Source: an uncultured Lysobacterales bacterium (GTDB lineage: Bacteria > Pseudomonadota > Gammaproteobacteria > Xanthomonadales > Xanthomonadaceae). From it: a DNA stretch of 5,342 bases. The DNA is taken from NCBI GenBank assembly GCA_946886865.1, contig CAMPJI010000128.1, forward strand, positions 1 to 5,342, read 5' to 3'. Position 1 is the stretch's first letter, and the number at the start of each line of letters is the position of its first letter. Both the position numbers and the translations under genes were made by a program. This document shows positions 1-5,342 of this stretch, piece after piece. The notes under the pieces were generated by a model. That model made no database searches, was not told the DNA's origin, and saw only the letters and a program-made list of their open reading frames with translations.

Positions 1-275
1 TCGGCGATGGACACGTCCGGCAGCTTGCCGATGTCCTCGGCGGAGATCGCCTCGACGATGCTGGTGGACTCGCGCTTGGCCTCGATGGCCCGCTCGATGC
101 CGGCGCGCACGCCGGTCACGGTGATGCGGTCCAGGTCGGTGGCGGTGTCGTCGGTCTGTGCGGTGGCCTCAGCCTCGACCTGGGCCTGCGTGGCCTCCTG
201 GGCGTGGGCCTGGGCGGCCAGCATCGCGGTTGCGGACACCAGCGCCACGCTCAACAGGTTGCGTCGGAATTTCAC
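1..275 (-). CDS. TonB-dependent outer-membrane receptor, N-terminal part (runs off left edge)
   Basis: Reading the minus strand from a GTG at 275-273 gives 91 complete codons, still open at the window edge. The start is chosen because a strong GGAGG (288-284) lies just upstream and the first 25 residues form a signal peptide: basic start VKFRRN, hydrophobic stretch LLSVALVSATAMLAA, then AHA before QE. After a short acidic, Ala/Thr/Gln-rich spacer comes a TonB-box-like LDRITVTGVR (residues 48-57), then the start of the plug domain with ESTSIVEAISAEDIGKLPDV (69-88), very characteristic of the Xanthomonas/Caulobacter TonB-receptor group. Such receptors import substrates across the outer membrane using energy from TonB-ExbB-ExbD. 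The barrel that would show the substrate is outside the window. Divergence from a secreted alpha-glucan hydrolase and a shared palindromic operator suggest maltodextrin or a related oligosaccharide; this is inference. The family call is very secure. Confidence 0.93.
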   Translation of the reverse strand, partial: MKFRRNLLSVALVSATAMLAAQAHAQEATQAQVEAEATAQTDDTATDLDRITVTGVRAGIERAIEAKRESTSIVEAISAEDIGKLPDVSIA

Positions 276-378
276 GTAACTCCCCTCCGGAATGTCGTGC
301 AGTTGTTTCGGGTGGCCGGTGGCCACGAATGTCGCGCGGCAAGCGCGGCTCGGCACCGGCTTCCCCCCGAGCGGGCCC

Positions 379-406
379 ATCCTATGCCCGGGCTGCACTG
401 CACAAA
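379..406 (-). promoter_or_regulatory. candidate promoter of the TonB-dependent receptor gene
   Basis: On the minus strand TTTGTG (406-401) and TAGGAT (384-379) are separated by 16 bp. The -10 matches four of six consensus bases; the -35 is poor. It lies about 100 bp upstream of the GTG start, with the 14-bp palindrome directly upstream of its -35. The position is sensible for a regulated promoter, but the elements are weak and this is a guess by eye. Confidence 0.3.
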
Positions 407-412
407 TCGCGC

Positions 413-426
413 TGAATACGTATTCA
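413..426. promoter_or_regulatory. perfect palindrome TGAATACGTATTCA, probable LacI-family operator
   Basis: The 14 bases are identical to their own reverse complement. They are AT-rich in a very GC-rich setting and have the central CG step typical of LacI-family operators. The site lies between the divergent receptor and amylase genes, between candidate promoters facing left (379-406) and right (445-474), so one bound dimer could control both. LacI-family repressors commonly control TonB-receptor plus glycoside-hydrolase loci in Xanthomonadaceae. No regulator gene is in the window, so the binding protein is inferred. Confidence 0.65.
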
Positions 427-444
427 TGGCGGGGATGCACACGA

Positions 445-474
445 CTGACGCATGCCGGTGGCAGGCCGTGGAAT
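445..474 (+). promoter_or_regulatory. candidate promoter of the amylase gene
   Basis: CTGACG (445-450) and TGGAAT (469-474) are separated by 18 bp; each matches four of six consensus bases. If used, it gives a leader of about 190 nt that contains the 580-651 hairpin. It lies just downstream of the 14-bp palindrome. Support is limited to motif similarity and position. Confidence 0.3.
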
Positions 475-579
475 AGTTGGCCGGCGCGTCGCCGACCGGC
501 CGCTGCCGGCGACGACGCGAGACCCCGTCGACGACGAGCGCGACCCATGACCCACATCGCCACGCCACCCGCACTTCCT

Positions 580-651
580 TGCAGGAGCGACGTCAGTCGC
601 GACCGCGCCCATCGGTGCGGGTACTTGGTCGCGACTGACGTCGCTCCTGCA
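580..651. repeat. perfect inverted repeat, 25-bp arms, paired REP-like units
   Basis: The arm 580-604 is exactly complementary to 627-651, with a 22-base loop (605-626). The left arm starts TGCAGGAGCGACGTCAGTCG. This is the same sequence family as the inner units of the two composite repeats further right (about 3481-3551 and 3990-4060). Here two units face each other with identical arms, suggesting recent origin or conversion between arms. In RNA it would form a very stable hairpin ending 18 nt before the amylase ATG. No transposase is linked to it; such elements are usually spread in trans by REP-associated tyrosine transposases. Confidence 0.92.
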
Positions 652-669
652 GGCACGGGGCGCCTCGAC

Positions 670-3363
670 ATGCGCCGCATGCGCCTGGCCGGCCTGGCCG
701 CGCTGCTCGCGTTCGCGCCCGGCACGCAGGCCGAAGATGGCCCGCTGCACGTGCCGTCGCCGGACTGGCGCGACGCGGTCATCTACTTCGCGATGATCGA
801 CCGCTTCGACGACGGTGATCCCTCCAACAACGACAAGGGCGTCGGCGAATACGACCCGGCGCAGGGCCGCACGTACAGCGGTGGCGACCTGCGCGGGCTC
901 ACGCGCCGGCTCGACTACGTCCAGGGCCTGGGCGCCACCGCGCTGTGGATCACCCCGCCGGTGGCCAACCAGTGGTGGAACCCCGGCCGCGGCTACAGCG
1001 GATACCACGGCTACTGGGCCAGCGACTTCTCCGCGATCGACGCGCACTACGGCACGAAGGCCGACTACCAGGCGTTGTCGCGCGCGCTGCACGGCCGCGG
1101 CATGCACCTGGTGCAGGACGTGGTGGTGAACCACGTGGGCGACTGGATCGCCTGCGATCGCGAAGTCGACCCGCGCGACGATGCGTCCATCGCCCGTCAT
1201 TGCCGCGTGCGCGGTGACGCGCAGGGCCGCCGCGCCCCCGTGCAGTCGCCGCTCAACCGCAACGACCCGCAGGACCCGGCGCACCGCCGCGCGGCGCTCT
1301 ACCACTTCACCCCGGAGATCGCCGACTACAGCGACCGCACGAAGGAACTGGAATACGCGCTGGCCGACCTGGACGACCTGAATACCGAACGCCCGGCCGT
1401 CCGCCGGCTGCTGCGCCAAGCGTACGGCGACTGGATCCGCGACGTCGGCGTGGACGCCTTCCGCGTCGATACCGCGTTCCACGTGCCGGCGGATTTCTTC
1501 CCCGACTTCCTGCACGCGGACGACCCCGACGCACCCGGCGTGGTGCAAGTCGCGCGCGAGACCGGGCGCGCGGACTTCCTGTCGTTCGGCGAAGGCTTCG
1601 GCAGCGACAAACCCTTCGCCGACACGCAGGCGCGCAAGCTCGACACGTACATGCGCGTGCCCGGCGGGTTGCCATCGATGATCAACTTCCCGCTCTACGG
1701 CACGCTGGGCGACGTCATCGCGCGCGGCCGCCCGACCGCAGAGCTGGCGCACCGCATCAAATCGACCATGGCGGTGCACGCCGACCCGTGGCGCATGCCG
1801 ACGTTCATCGACAACCACGACGTCGACCGGTTCCTCGCCGGGGCTGGCGAGCCCGCGCTCAGGCAGGCGCTGCTGGCGATGCTGACGCTGCCCGGCATCC
1901 CGGTCATCTACTACGGGACCGAGCAGGGCTTCGACGAGCACCGCCGCGCGATGTTCGCTGGTGGTTACGGCAGCGGCGGTCGCGACCACTTCGATGTCGA
2001 CGCGCCGCTGTACCGCTACCTGCAGCGCGCGATTGCATTGCGCCGCGGGCACCGGGTGTTCTCGCGCGGCACGCCGACGGTGCTGGCATCCAACGGCGCG
2101 CGTGCCGGGGCCATCGCCTGGCGGATGGACTACGACGCGGCGGCCGACCGCGCCGATGCCGGTGACGGCACGGCGCGCGCACTCGTCGTCCTCAACACCG
2201 CCGACAGCGACACCCTGCTCGACGGCCTGGACACCGGGCTGTCGCCGGGTACGCGGCTGCGCCCGGTGTTCGCGATTGACGGCACGCCGGACGCGCACAT
2301 GGTAGGCGCCGACGGCCGCCTCACCCTGGCGTTGCCGCCGCGCAGCGGGCAGGTGTGGCGGTTCGATGCAGCGGACGCCCAGGACCCCGCGTCAGCGGTC
2401 GAAGCCACGCCTGGACACGGCGCACCGCTGACGCTGGAAACAGTCGAAGCGTCCACGCCGTCGTCCCGGCCAAAGCCGGGATCCATTGCCCCACCCGGAC
2501 CCGTCGCGACCCGCACGCTTGCCCTCACGGGCCACGCGCCCGGCCGCGACCGCATCCGCCTCGTCATCGACGGCGACCTCGCCGACGCGCAGGCCGTGGC
2601 CGTGCCCGCCGACGGCCGCTGGCACGCGACCGTCCGCACCGACGCCATGACCGACCCGGCCATCGAACACCGCGCCGTCGCCTTCGATCCCATCACCGGT
2701 GCCACCAGCGACGCGCGCGCATTCAAGGTCGATCTGGACTGGCAAGCGGCGGCCGACATCCAAGACCCCACGGGCGACGACACCGGCCCGACGGGCACCT
2801 ACACCTATCCGACCGATGCCGGCTGGCGCGACGTGCACCCGGCCGACATCCAGCGCGTGCGCGCCTGGACCGCCGGCGGGGCGCTGCGTGTCGAAGTCAC
2901 CCTGCGCGCGATCAGCACGGCGTGGAACCCCGACGCCGGCTTCGACCATGTCGCGCTCACCGCCTTCCTCGAACTGCCCGGCCGCGCCGACGGCGCCACC
3001 GCCATGCCGCACCAGCACGCCACGCTGCCCGGTGGCATGCGCTGGCACCGCCGGCTGCGCGCGCACGGTTGGAGCAACGCGCTGTTCGCGCACGACGGCG
3101 CCGATGCCGACAGCGAAGGCACGCCCACCGGCCCGGCCGCGACGCTCGCGGTCGACCGCAATGCCCGCACGCTCACCTTCACCCTGCCGGCCGATGCGCT
3201 GGGCCACCCCGACACGCTGGACGGCGCGCGTCTGTACGTGACCACCTGGGACTTCGACGCGGGCTACCGCGACTTGGCACCCGACGCCGGCGCCACCACC
3301 TTCGGCGGCGGCCGCGCGACGGACCCCAAGGTCATGGACGAGACGGGCCCCATCACCCTGTAG
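670..3363 (+). CDS. secreted GH13 alpha-amylase/cyclomaltodextrinase-like enzyme with Ig-like and glucodextranase-type C-terminal domains
   Basis: This 897-residue enzyme should hydrolyse alpha-1,4-glucans or cyclodextrins outside the cytoplasm. The ATG at 670 opens a clear signal peptide: MRRMR, hydrophobic LAGLAALLAFAP, then GTQA with likely cleavage after residue 21. The reading frame is open upstream to before 292 (in-frame ATG at 547), but that stretch is non-coding in character and crosses a repeat. Upstream of 670 there is only a weak GGGG (657-660). The GH13 barrel spans about 33-455 with all four signature regions: DVVVNH (150-155), GVDAFRVD (260-267; nucleophile Asp267), FGEGF (acid/base Glu308), FIDNHD (379-384; Asp384). 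The start DAVIYFAMIDRFDDGDPSNN resembles the bacterial cyclomaltodextrinase/neopullulanase-like subgroup. Domain C is about 455-566. A Pro/Ala/Ser/Thr-rich linker (567-612) contains a palindromic repeat. Then come an Ig-like domain (about 613-690) and a C-terminal module like that of glucodextranase (DOMON-like; DPTGDDTGPTGTYTYPT at 699-715). Exact specificity cannot be read from sequence; the neighbouring receptor supports maltodextrin use. Confidence 0.93.
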   Translation: MRRMRLAGLAALLAFAPGTQAEDGPLHVPSPDWRDAVIYFAMIDRFDDGDPSNNDKGVGEYDPAQGRTYSGGDLRGLTRRLDYVQGLGATALWITPPVANQWWNPGRGYSGYHGYWASDFSAIDAHYGTKADYQALSRALHGRGMHLVQDVVVNHVGDWIACDREVDPRDDASIARHCRVRGDAQGRRAPVQSPLNRNDPQDPAHRRAALYHFTPEIADYSDRTKELEYALADLDDLNTERPAVRRLLRQAYGDWIRDVGVDAFRVDTAFHVPADFFPDFLHADDPDAPGVVQVARETGRADFLSFGEGFGSDKPFADTQARKLDTYMRVPGGLPSMINFPLYGTLGDVIARGRPTAELAHRIKSTMAVHADPWRMPTFIDNHDVDRFLAGAGEPALRQALLAMLTLPGIPVIYYGTEQGFDEHRRAMFAGGYGSGGRDHFDVDAPLYRYLQRAIALRRGHRVFSRGTPTVLASNGARAGAIAWRMDYDAAADRADAGDGTARALVVLNTADSDTLLDGLDTGLSPGTRLRPVFAIDGTPDAHMVGADGRLTLALPPRSGQVWRFDAADAQDPASAVEATPGHGAPLTLETVEASTPSSRPKPGSIAPPGPVATRTLALTGHAPGRDRIRLVIDGDLADAQAVAVPADGRWHATVRTDAMTDPAIEHRAVAFDPITGATSDARAFKVDLDWQAAADIQDPTGDDTGPTGTYTYPTDAGWRDVHPADIQRVRAWTAGGALRVEVTLRAISTAWNPDAGFDHVALTAFLELPGRADGATAMPHQHATLPGGMRWHRRLRAHGWSNALFAHDGADADSEGTPTGPAATLAVDRNARTLTFTLPADALGHPDTLDGARLYVTTWDFDAGYRDLAPDAGATTFGGGRATDPKVMDETGPITL
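2458..2485. repeat. dispersed palindromic repeat embedded in the amylase coding sequence
   Basis: TCCCGGC (2464-2470) pairs with GCCGGGA (2475-2481) around a CAAA loop, flanked by CCGTCG and TCCA. This matches the common proteobacterial intergenic repeat whose alternative frame reads VVPAKAGIH, as it does here in the +3 frame. In the amylase frame it encodes SSRPKPGSI, within the linker between domain C and the Ig-like domain. It does not interrupt the frame. It belongs to a different repeat family from the GTAG/GCAG units elsewhere in the window. Confidence 0.75.
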
Positions 3364-3382
3364 CGCTGCCTTCAACCGCGAC
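3360..3382 (+). repeat. degenerate REP-like unit overlapping the amylase stop codon
   Basis: GTAG at 3360-3363, which includes the TAG stop, followed by TTCAACCGCGAC at 3371-3382, lines up with the intact unit at 3421-3443 (GTAG, then TTCAGCCGCGAC). The seven bases between are mostly different. The stretch 3371-3430 then aligns with 3432-3490 with about 13 differences including one gap, which indicates an old tandem duplication of about 60 bp. The match is partial, so the unit may be a decayed copy. Confidence 0.5.
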
Positions 3383-3420
3383 TGCGTAGCCGCGACCACC
3401 GCGCAACCCGCGGCATCGTT

Positions 3421-3600
3421 GTAGGAGCGGTTTCAGCCGCGACCGCGCAGCCACAACCACGACGCAACCACGGCGCCTTTGTAGGAGCGACGCAAGTCGC
3501 GACCCGCCGCACCCGGTGCAGCAACGCGGTCGCGACTCACGTCGCTCCTGCAGGTGAGAGTTTCCCGGCAAAGCCCCTCGCGGCTGAAGCCGCTCCTACA
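3421..3600. repeat. composite palindromic repeat element, copy 1 (four REP-like units)
   Basis: Four related units lie in two facing pairs. Unit A (from 3421, plus) pairs with unit D (3578-3599, minus) with one mismatch in 22. Unit B (from 3481, plus) pairs with unit C (3528-3551, minus) with three mismatches in 24. The pairs are nested, so the whole can fold as a long stem with an inner stem. Each unit starts GTAGGAGCG or GCAGGAGCG and carries its own small hairpin (such as GCGGC facing GCCGC), like the GTAG class of REP elements known in Stenotrophomonas and relatives. It lies between the amylase stop and the zinc-ribbon gene and may serve as transcript end or 3' stabiliser; that role is inferred. 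Confidence 0.9.
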
Positions 3601-3643
3601 AAGGCTCCGTGGCTCCGCACAGGTGCCGCGGGCGACATCGCCG

Positions 3644-3649
3644 TACAGT
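3644..3649 (+). promoter_or_regulatory. candidate -10 element (TACAGT) for the zinc-ribbon gene
   Basis: TACAGT matches four of six bases of the -10 consensus and lies 29 bp upstream of the ATG, just after the first composite repeat. No acceptable -35 is visible. The gene probably has its own promoter, because the repeat separates it from the amylase by more than 300 bp. Confidence 0.25.
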
Positions 3650-3678
3650 CGGCCCACACGCACCCGGAGGACACCCGC

Positions 3679-3882
3679 ATGAGCGACTACACCTGCGCCA
3701 AGTGCCAAGGCACCAAGTACCAGAAGGGCGAAATCCGCACGGAGGGCGGCTGGCTGTCGGCCGCGTTCGACGTCTCCACCCACCGCTTCATCGCGGTCAC
3801 GTGCCAGCACTGCGGCTACACCGACCTGTATCGCAAGGACATCGGTACCGGCTCGAAGGTCTTCGACTTCCTGATGACGTGA
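3679..3882 (+). CDS. small zinc-ribbon protein (DUF2082/COG3478-like, predicted nucleic-acid binding)
   Basis: This 67-residue protein starts at an ATG with a clean GGAGG ribosome site (3666-3670) eight bases upstream. It has two cysteine pairs, C6-x2-C9 and C42-x2-C45, which should bind one zinc ion as a ribbon. Between and after them are the conserved GEIRTEGG (17-24), FDVSTHRF (30-37) and AVTCQHCGYTDLYR (39-52), which match the family described as predicted nucleic-acid-binding Zn-ribbon proteins. Length is normal for the family and the gene looks intact. There is no signal peptide or membrane segment, so it is probably cytoplasmic. The family's role is not known; nucleic-acid binding is predicted only from the fold. 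The gene stands alone, with a 180-bp composite repeat on each side, and converges with the dehydrogenase gene. It has no evident functional link to the amylase locus. Confidence 0.92.
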   Translation: MSDYTCAKCQGTKYQKGEIRTEGGWLSAAFDVSTHRFIAVTCQHCGYTDLYRKDIGTGSKVFDFLMT

Positions 3883-3928
3883 GTGGCCGCGGCGGTGGGT
3901 CGCGCCGCTGGCAATGCGTCGCGCCTTT

Positions 3929-4108
3929 GTAGGAGCGGCGTCAGCCGCGACCGCGAAACCTCGCGAACGGTGCCACCCACGGCACCGTTGCAGGAGCGAC
4001 GCACGTCGCGACCCACGCAATCCAATGCGGCGACGCGGTCGCGACTCACGTCGCTCCTGCAAGTGAAGGTTTCCCGGCAGAGCCCTCGCGGCTGAAACCG
4101 CTCCTACA
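3929..4108. repeat. composite palindromic repeat element, copy 2 (four REP-like units)
   Basis: It has the same design and length as the element at 3421-3600: A' (from 3929, plus) faces D' (4086-4107, minus) with two mismatches in 22, and B' (from 3990, plus) faces C' (4037-4060, minus) with three mismatches in 24. The right half (about 4029-4108) matches 3521-3600 with only about seven differences, including TTTCCCGGCA between the last two units; the spacer between the first two units is much more diverged. It lies between the convergent 3' ends of the zinc-ribbon gene (stop at 3882) and the dehydrogenase gene (stop at 4124), where a symmetric hairpin could end transcription from both sides. 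Confidence 0.9.
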
Positions 4109-4123
4109 GGTCGTCGGTGCGGC

Positions 4124-5176
4124 TCAGCCGCCCAGCGACGCCATGTCGATCACGAAGCGGTACTTCACGTCGCTGCGCAGCATCCGCTCGTAGGCATCGT
4201 CGATCTGCTGCATGCGGATCATCTCGATGTCCGAGACGATCCCGTGCTCGGCGCAGAAGTCGAGCATCTCCTGCGTCTCCTTGATGCCGCCGATCAGCGA
4301 GCCGGCGATCGCGCGGCGGCGGAAGATCAGCGGGCCGACGTTGGGCGAGGGGTGCGGGTCCTCCGGCACGCCCACCAGGCACAGCGTGCCGTCACGCTTG
4401 AGCAGCGCGGTGTACGCGTCCAGGTCATGGCTGGCCGCCACCGTGTCCAGGATGAAGTCGAAGCTGCCCGTGTGCGCTTTCATCTCGTCGCGGTTGCGCG
4501 ACACCACCACCCCGTCGGCGCCCAGTGCATGGGCATCCTGCTTCTTGCTTTCGGACGTGGTGAACGCCACCACGCGCGCGCCCATCGCGTGCGCCAGCTT
4601 GATGCCCATGTGGCCCAGTCCGCCGATGCCGACGATGCCGACCTTCTGCCCCGCCCCGACCTTCCAGTGGCGCAGCGGCGAGTAGGTGGTGATGCCCGCG
4701 CACAGCAGCGGGGCGACGGCCGCCAGCTGGTCGGCCGGGTGGTGCACCTTCAGCACGAAGCCCTCGTCCACCACGATCCGCTGCGAGTACCCGCCCAGCG
4801 TGTGGCCCGGCGGGTCCTGGGTCGGGCTGTTGTAGGTGGCGGTGAAGCCGGTGTCGCAGTACTGCTCCAGGCCCTCGTCGCACGCCGCGCAGGTCTTGCA
4901 GCTGTCGACCATGCAGCCCACGCCCACCGTGTCACCGACCTTGAAGCCGGTGACCTCGCCGCCGACCGCACTGACGTGCCCGACGATCTCGTGCCCCGGC
5001 ACGCAGGGGTAGAGCGTGCCCTGCCATTCGGCGCGCACGGTGTGCAGGTCCGAATGGCACACGCCGCAGTAGGCGATGTCGATCTGCACGTCGCGCGGGC
5101 CGGGGTCGCGGCGCTGGATGGTGAGGGCTTCGAGCGGCTGGTCGGCGGCGTGGGCGCCGTAGGCGTGGATGGTCAT
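4124..5176 (-). CDS. yahK: zinc-dependent NADP-type alcohol dehydrogenase/aldehyde reductase, YahK family
   Basis: This 350-residue medium-chain dehydrogenase should interconvert aldehydes and primary alcohols in the cytoplasm, chiefly reducing aldehydes. The ATG at 5176-5174 has GGAG (5187-5184) seven bases upstream, and the protein from here is collinear with E. coli YahK (about 349 residues). The frame runs 55 codons further to the edge, but that part looks non-coding. Catalytic zinc ligands are C40 (GVCHSDLH), H62 with E63 (PGHE) and C159 (LLCAGITTYSPLRHW). Structural zinc ligands are C93, C96, C99 and C107. The Rossmann loop is GIGGLGHMG (183-191), and TTSESKK (206-212) fits the NADPH-binding loop of cinnamyl-alcohol-dehydrogenase-like enzymes. 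The C-terminal segment GGIKETQEMLDFCAEHGI (297-314) is nearly the same as in YahK. Everything needed is present. It is monocistronic here and convergent with the zinc-ribbon gene. The physiological substrate is unknown; YahK-type enzymes accept many aldehydes. Confidence 0.96.
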   Translation of the reverse strand: MTIHAYGAHAADQPLEALTIQRRDPGPRDVQIDIAYCGVCHSDLHTVRAEWQGTLYPCVPGHEIVGHVSAVGGEVTGFKVGDTVGVGCMVDSCKTCAACDEGLEQYCDTGFTATYNSPTQDPPGHTLGGYSQRIVVDEGFVLKVHHPADQLAAVAPLLCAGITTYSPLRHWKVGAGQKVGIVGIGGLGHMGIKLAHAMGARVVAFTTSESKKQDAHALGADGVVVSRNRDEMKAHTGSFDFILDTVAASHDLDAYTALLKRDGTLCLVGVPEDPHPSPNVGPLIFRRRAIAGSLIGGIKETQEMLDFCAEHGIVSDIEMIRMQQIDDAYERMLRSDVKYRFVIDMASLGG

Positions 5177-5290
5177 GGGTCGTCTCCGTGGGCGGTCGGG
5201 CACTGTGACGCAGGGCCGGTTAAGCCGGAGCGAGGAGCAGCCGCAACGTGGGGTGGTCGCGTGGCGGCCCCCGCGGTGCGCGCCTTCAGG

Positions 5291-5323
5291 TTGACGCCAC
5301 CCGACGTCGACCTGCCCTAGGAT
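5291..5323 (+). promoter_or_regulatory. possible rightward promoter for a gene beyond the window
   Basis: TTGACG (5291-5296) is a good -35 and TAGGAT (5318-5323) a fair -10, but the 21-bp gap is longer than normal, so one of them may not be used. The remainder of the 166-bp region upstream of the dehydrogenase (5177-5342) shows no gene, and I could not pick a convincing promoter for the dehydrogenase itself on the minus strand. Confidence 0.25.
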
Positions 5324-5342
5324 GCTCCCCCCAGCACCCACC

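Noticed and set aside
292..669. Upstream extension of the amylase frame, including an ATG at 547
   Set aside because: The extension would cover the operator and the hairpin repeat, has no protein-like composition, and would bury the signal peptide that begins at 670.
424..2298. Long minus-strand open frame (624 codons) opposite the amylase
   Set aside because: It is low-complexity Arg/Val/Ala-rich, has no recognisable motif and is fully antisense to a gene with intact GH13 motifs; long antisense frames are expected at this GC content.
2355..3389. Plus-strand frame of 344 codons overlapping the amylase C-terminus
   Set aside because: Extremely Arg/Pro/His-rich shadow of the C-terminal domain; the VVPAKAGIH string in it is a repeat signature, not evidence of a protein.
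2392..3399. Minus-strand frame of 335 codons opposite the amylase C-terminus
   Set aside because: Gly/Val/Arg-rich antisense shadow without motifs; it runs into the repeat region and has no supporting ribosome site.
3433..4062. Minus-strand frame of 209 codons with repeated CRSDVSRD/LLQRCRG-like strings
   Set aside because: These strings are translations of the palindromic repeat units; the frame is also antisense to the zinc-ribbon gene.
3421..4108. CRISPR array
   Set aside because: Units are few, alternate in orientation, are diverged from each other, and the spacing matches nested palindromes rather than uniform repeat-spacer units; no cas gene is present.
4244..5320. Plus-strand frame of 358 codons opposite the dehydrogenase
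   Set aside because: Antisense to a protein with complete zinc and cofactor motifs; composition is typical of a GC-driven shadow frame.
5177..5341. N-terminal extension of the dehydrogenase by 55 residues
   Set aside because: YahK-family proteins start at the equivalent of the ATG at 5176, which has its own GGAG site; the upstream residues resemble no part of the family.

Overview
The window is very GC-rich and looks like a chromosomal segment from a gammaproteobacterium of the Xanthomonadaceae, of Lysobacter or Luteimonas type. The grounds are codon usage dominated by G or C at third positions, a Xanthomonas-style TonB-dependent receptor N-terminus, and many dispersed palindromic repeats that begin with GTAG or GCAG followed by GAGCG, a class well known in this family. 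The genus is inferred from style, not proven.

Left part (1-3363): a divergent carbohydrate-use locus. A TonB-dependent outer-membrane receptor starts at 275 on the minus strand and runs off the left edge. A large secreted GH13 alpha-amylase or cyclomaltodextrinase-like enzyme (670-3363, plus strand) carries an Ig-like and a glucodextranase-type C-terminal module. The 394-bp divergent intergenic region holds a perfect 14-bp palindrome with a central CG, typical of LacI-family operators, placed between weak candidate promoters pointing each way. It also holds a 25-bp perfect inverted repeat in the amylase leader. The likely logic is that the enzyme cuts alpha-glucans outside the cytoplasm, the receptor imports the oligosaccharides across the outer membrane, and one repressor controls both.

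Middle part (3364-4123): a small zinc-ribbon protein gene (3679-3882) sits between two composite repeat elements of 180 bp each (3421-3600 and 3929-4108). Both have the same four-unit, nested inverted layout. The first is preceded by a degenerate repeat unit that overlaps the amylase stop codon.

Right part (4124-5342): a complete zinc-dependent, probably NADPH-using alcohol dehydrogenase/aldehyde reductase of the YahK type on the minus strand, convergent with the zinc-ribbon gene. Beyond its start lies 166 bp of upstream DNA, with a possible rightward promoter near the right edge.

I see no defence system, phage gene, transposase, tRNA, rRNA or CRISPR array. The unusual content is in the repeats: two matching composite elements around one small gene, a large hairpin in an mRNA leader, and a second, unrelated palindromic repeat embedded in frame in the amylase coding sequence.
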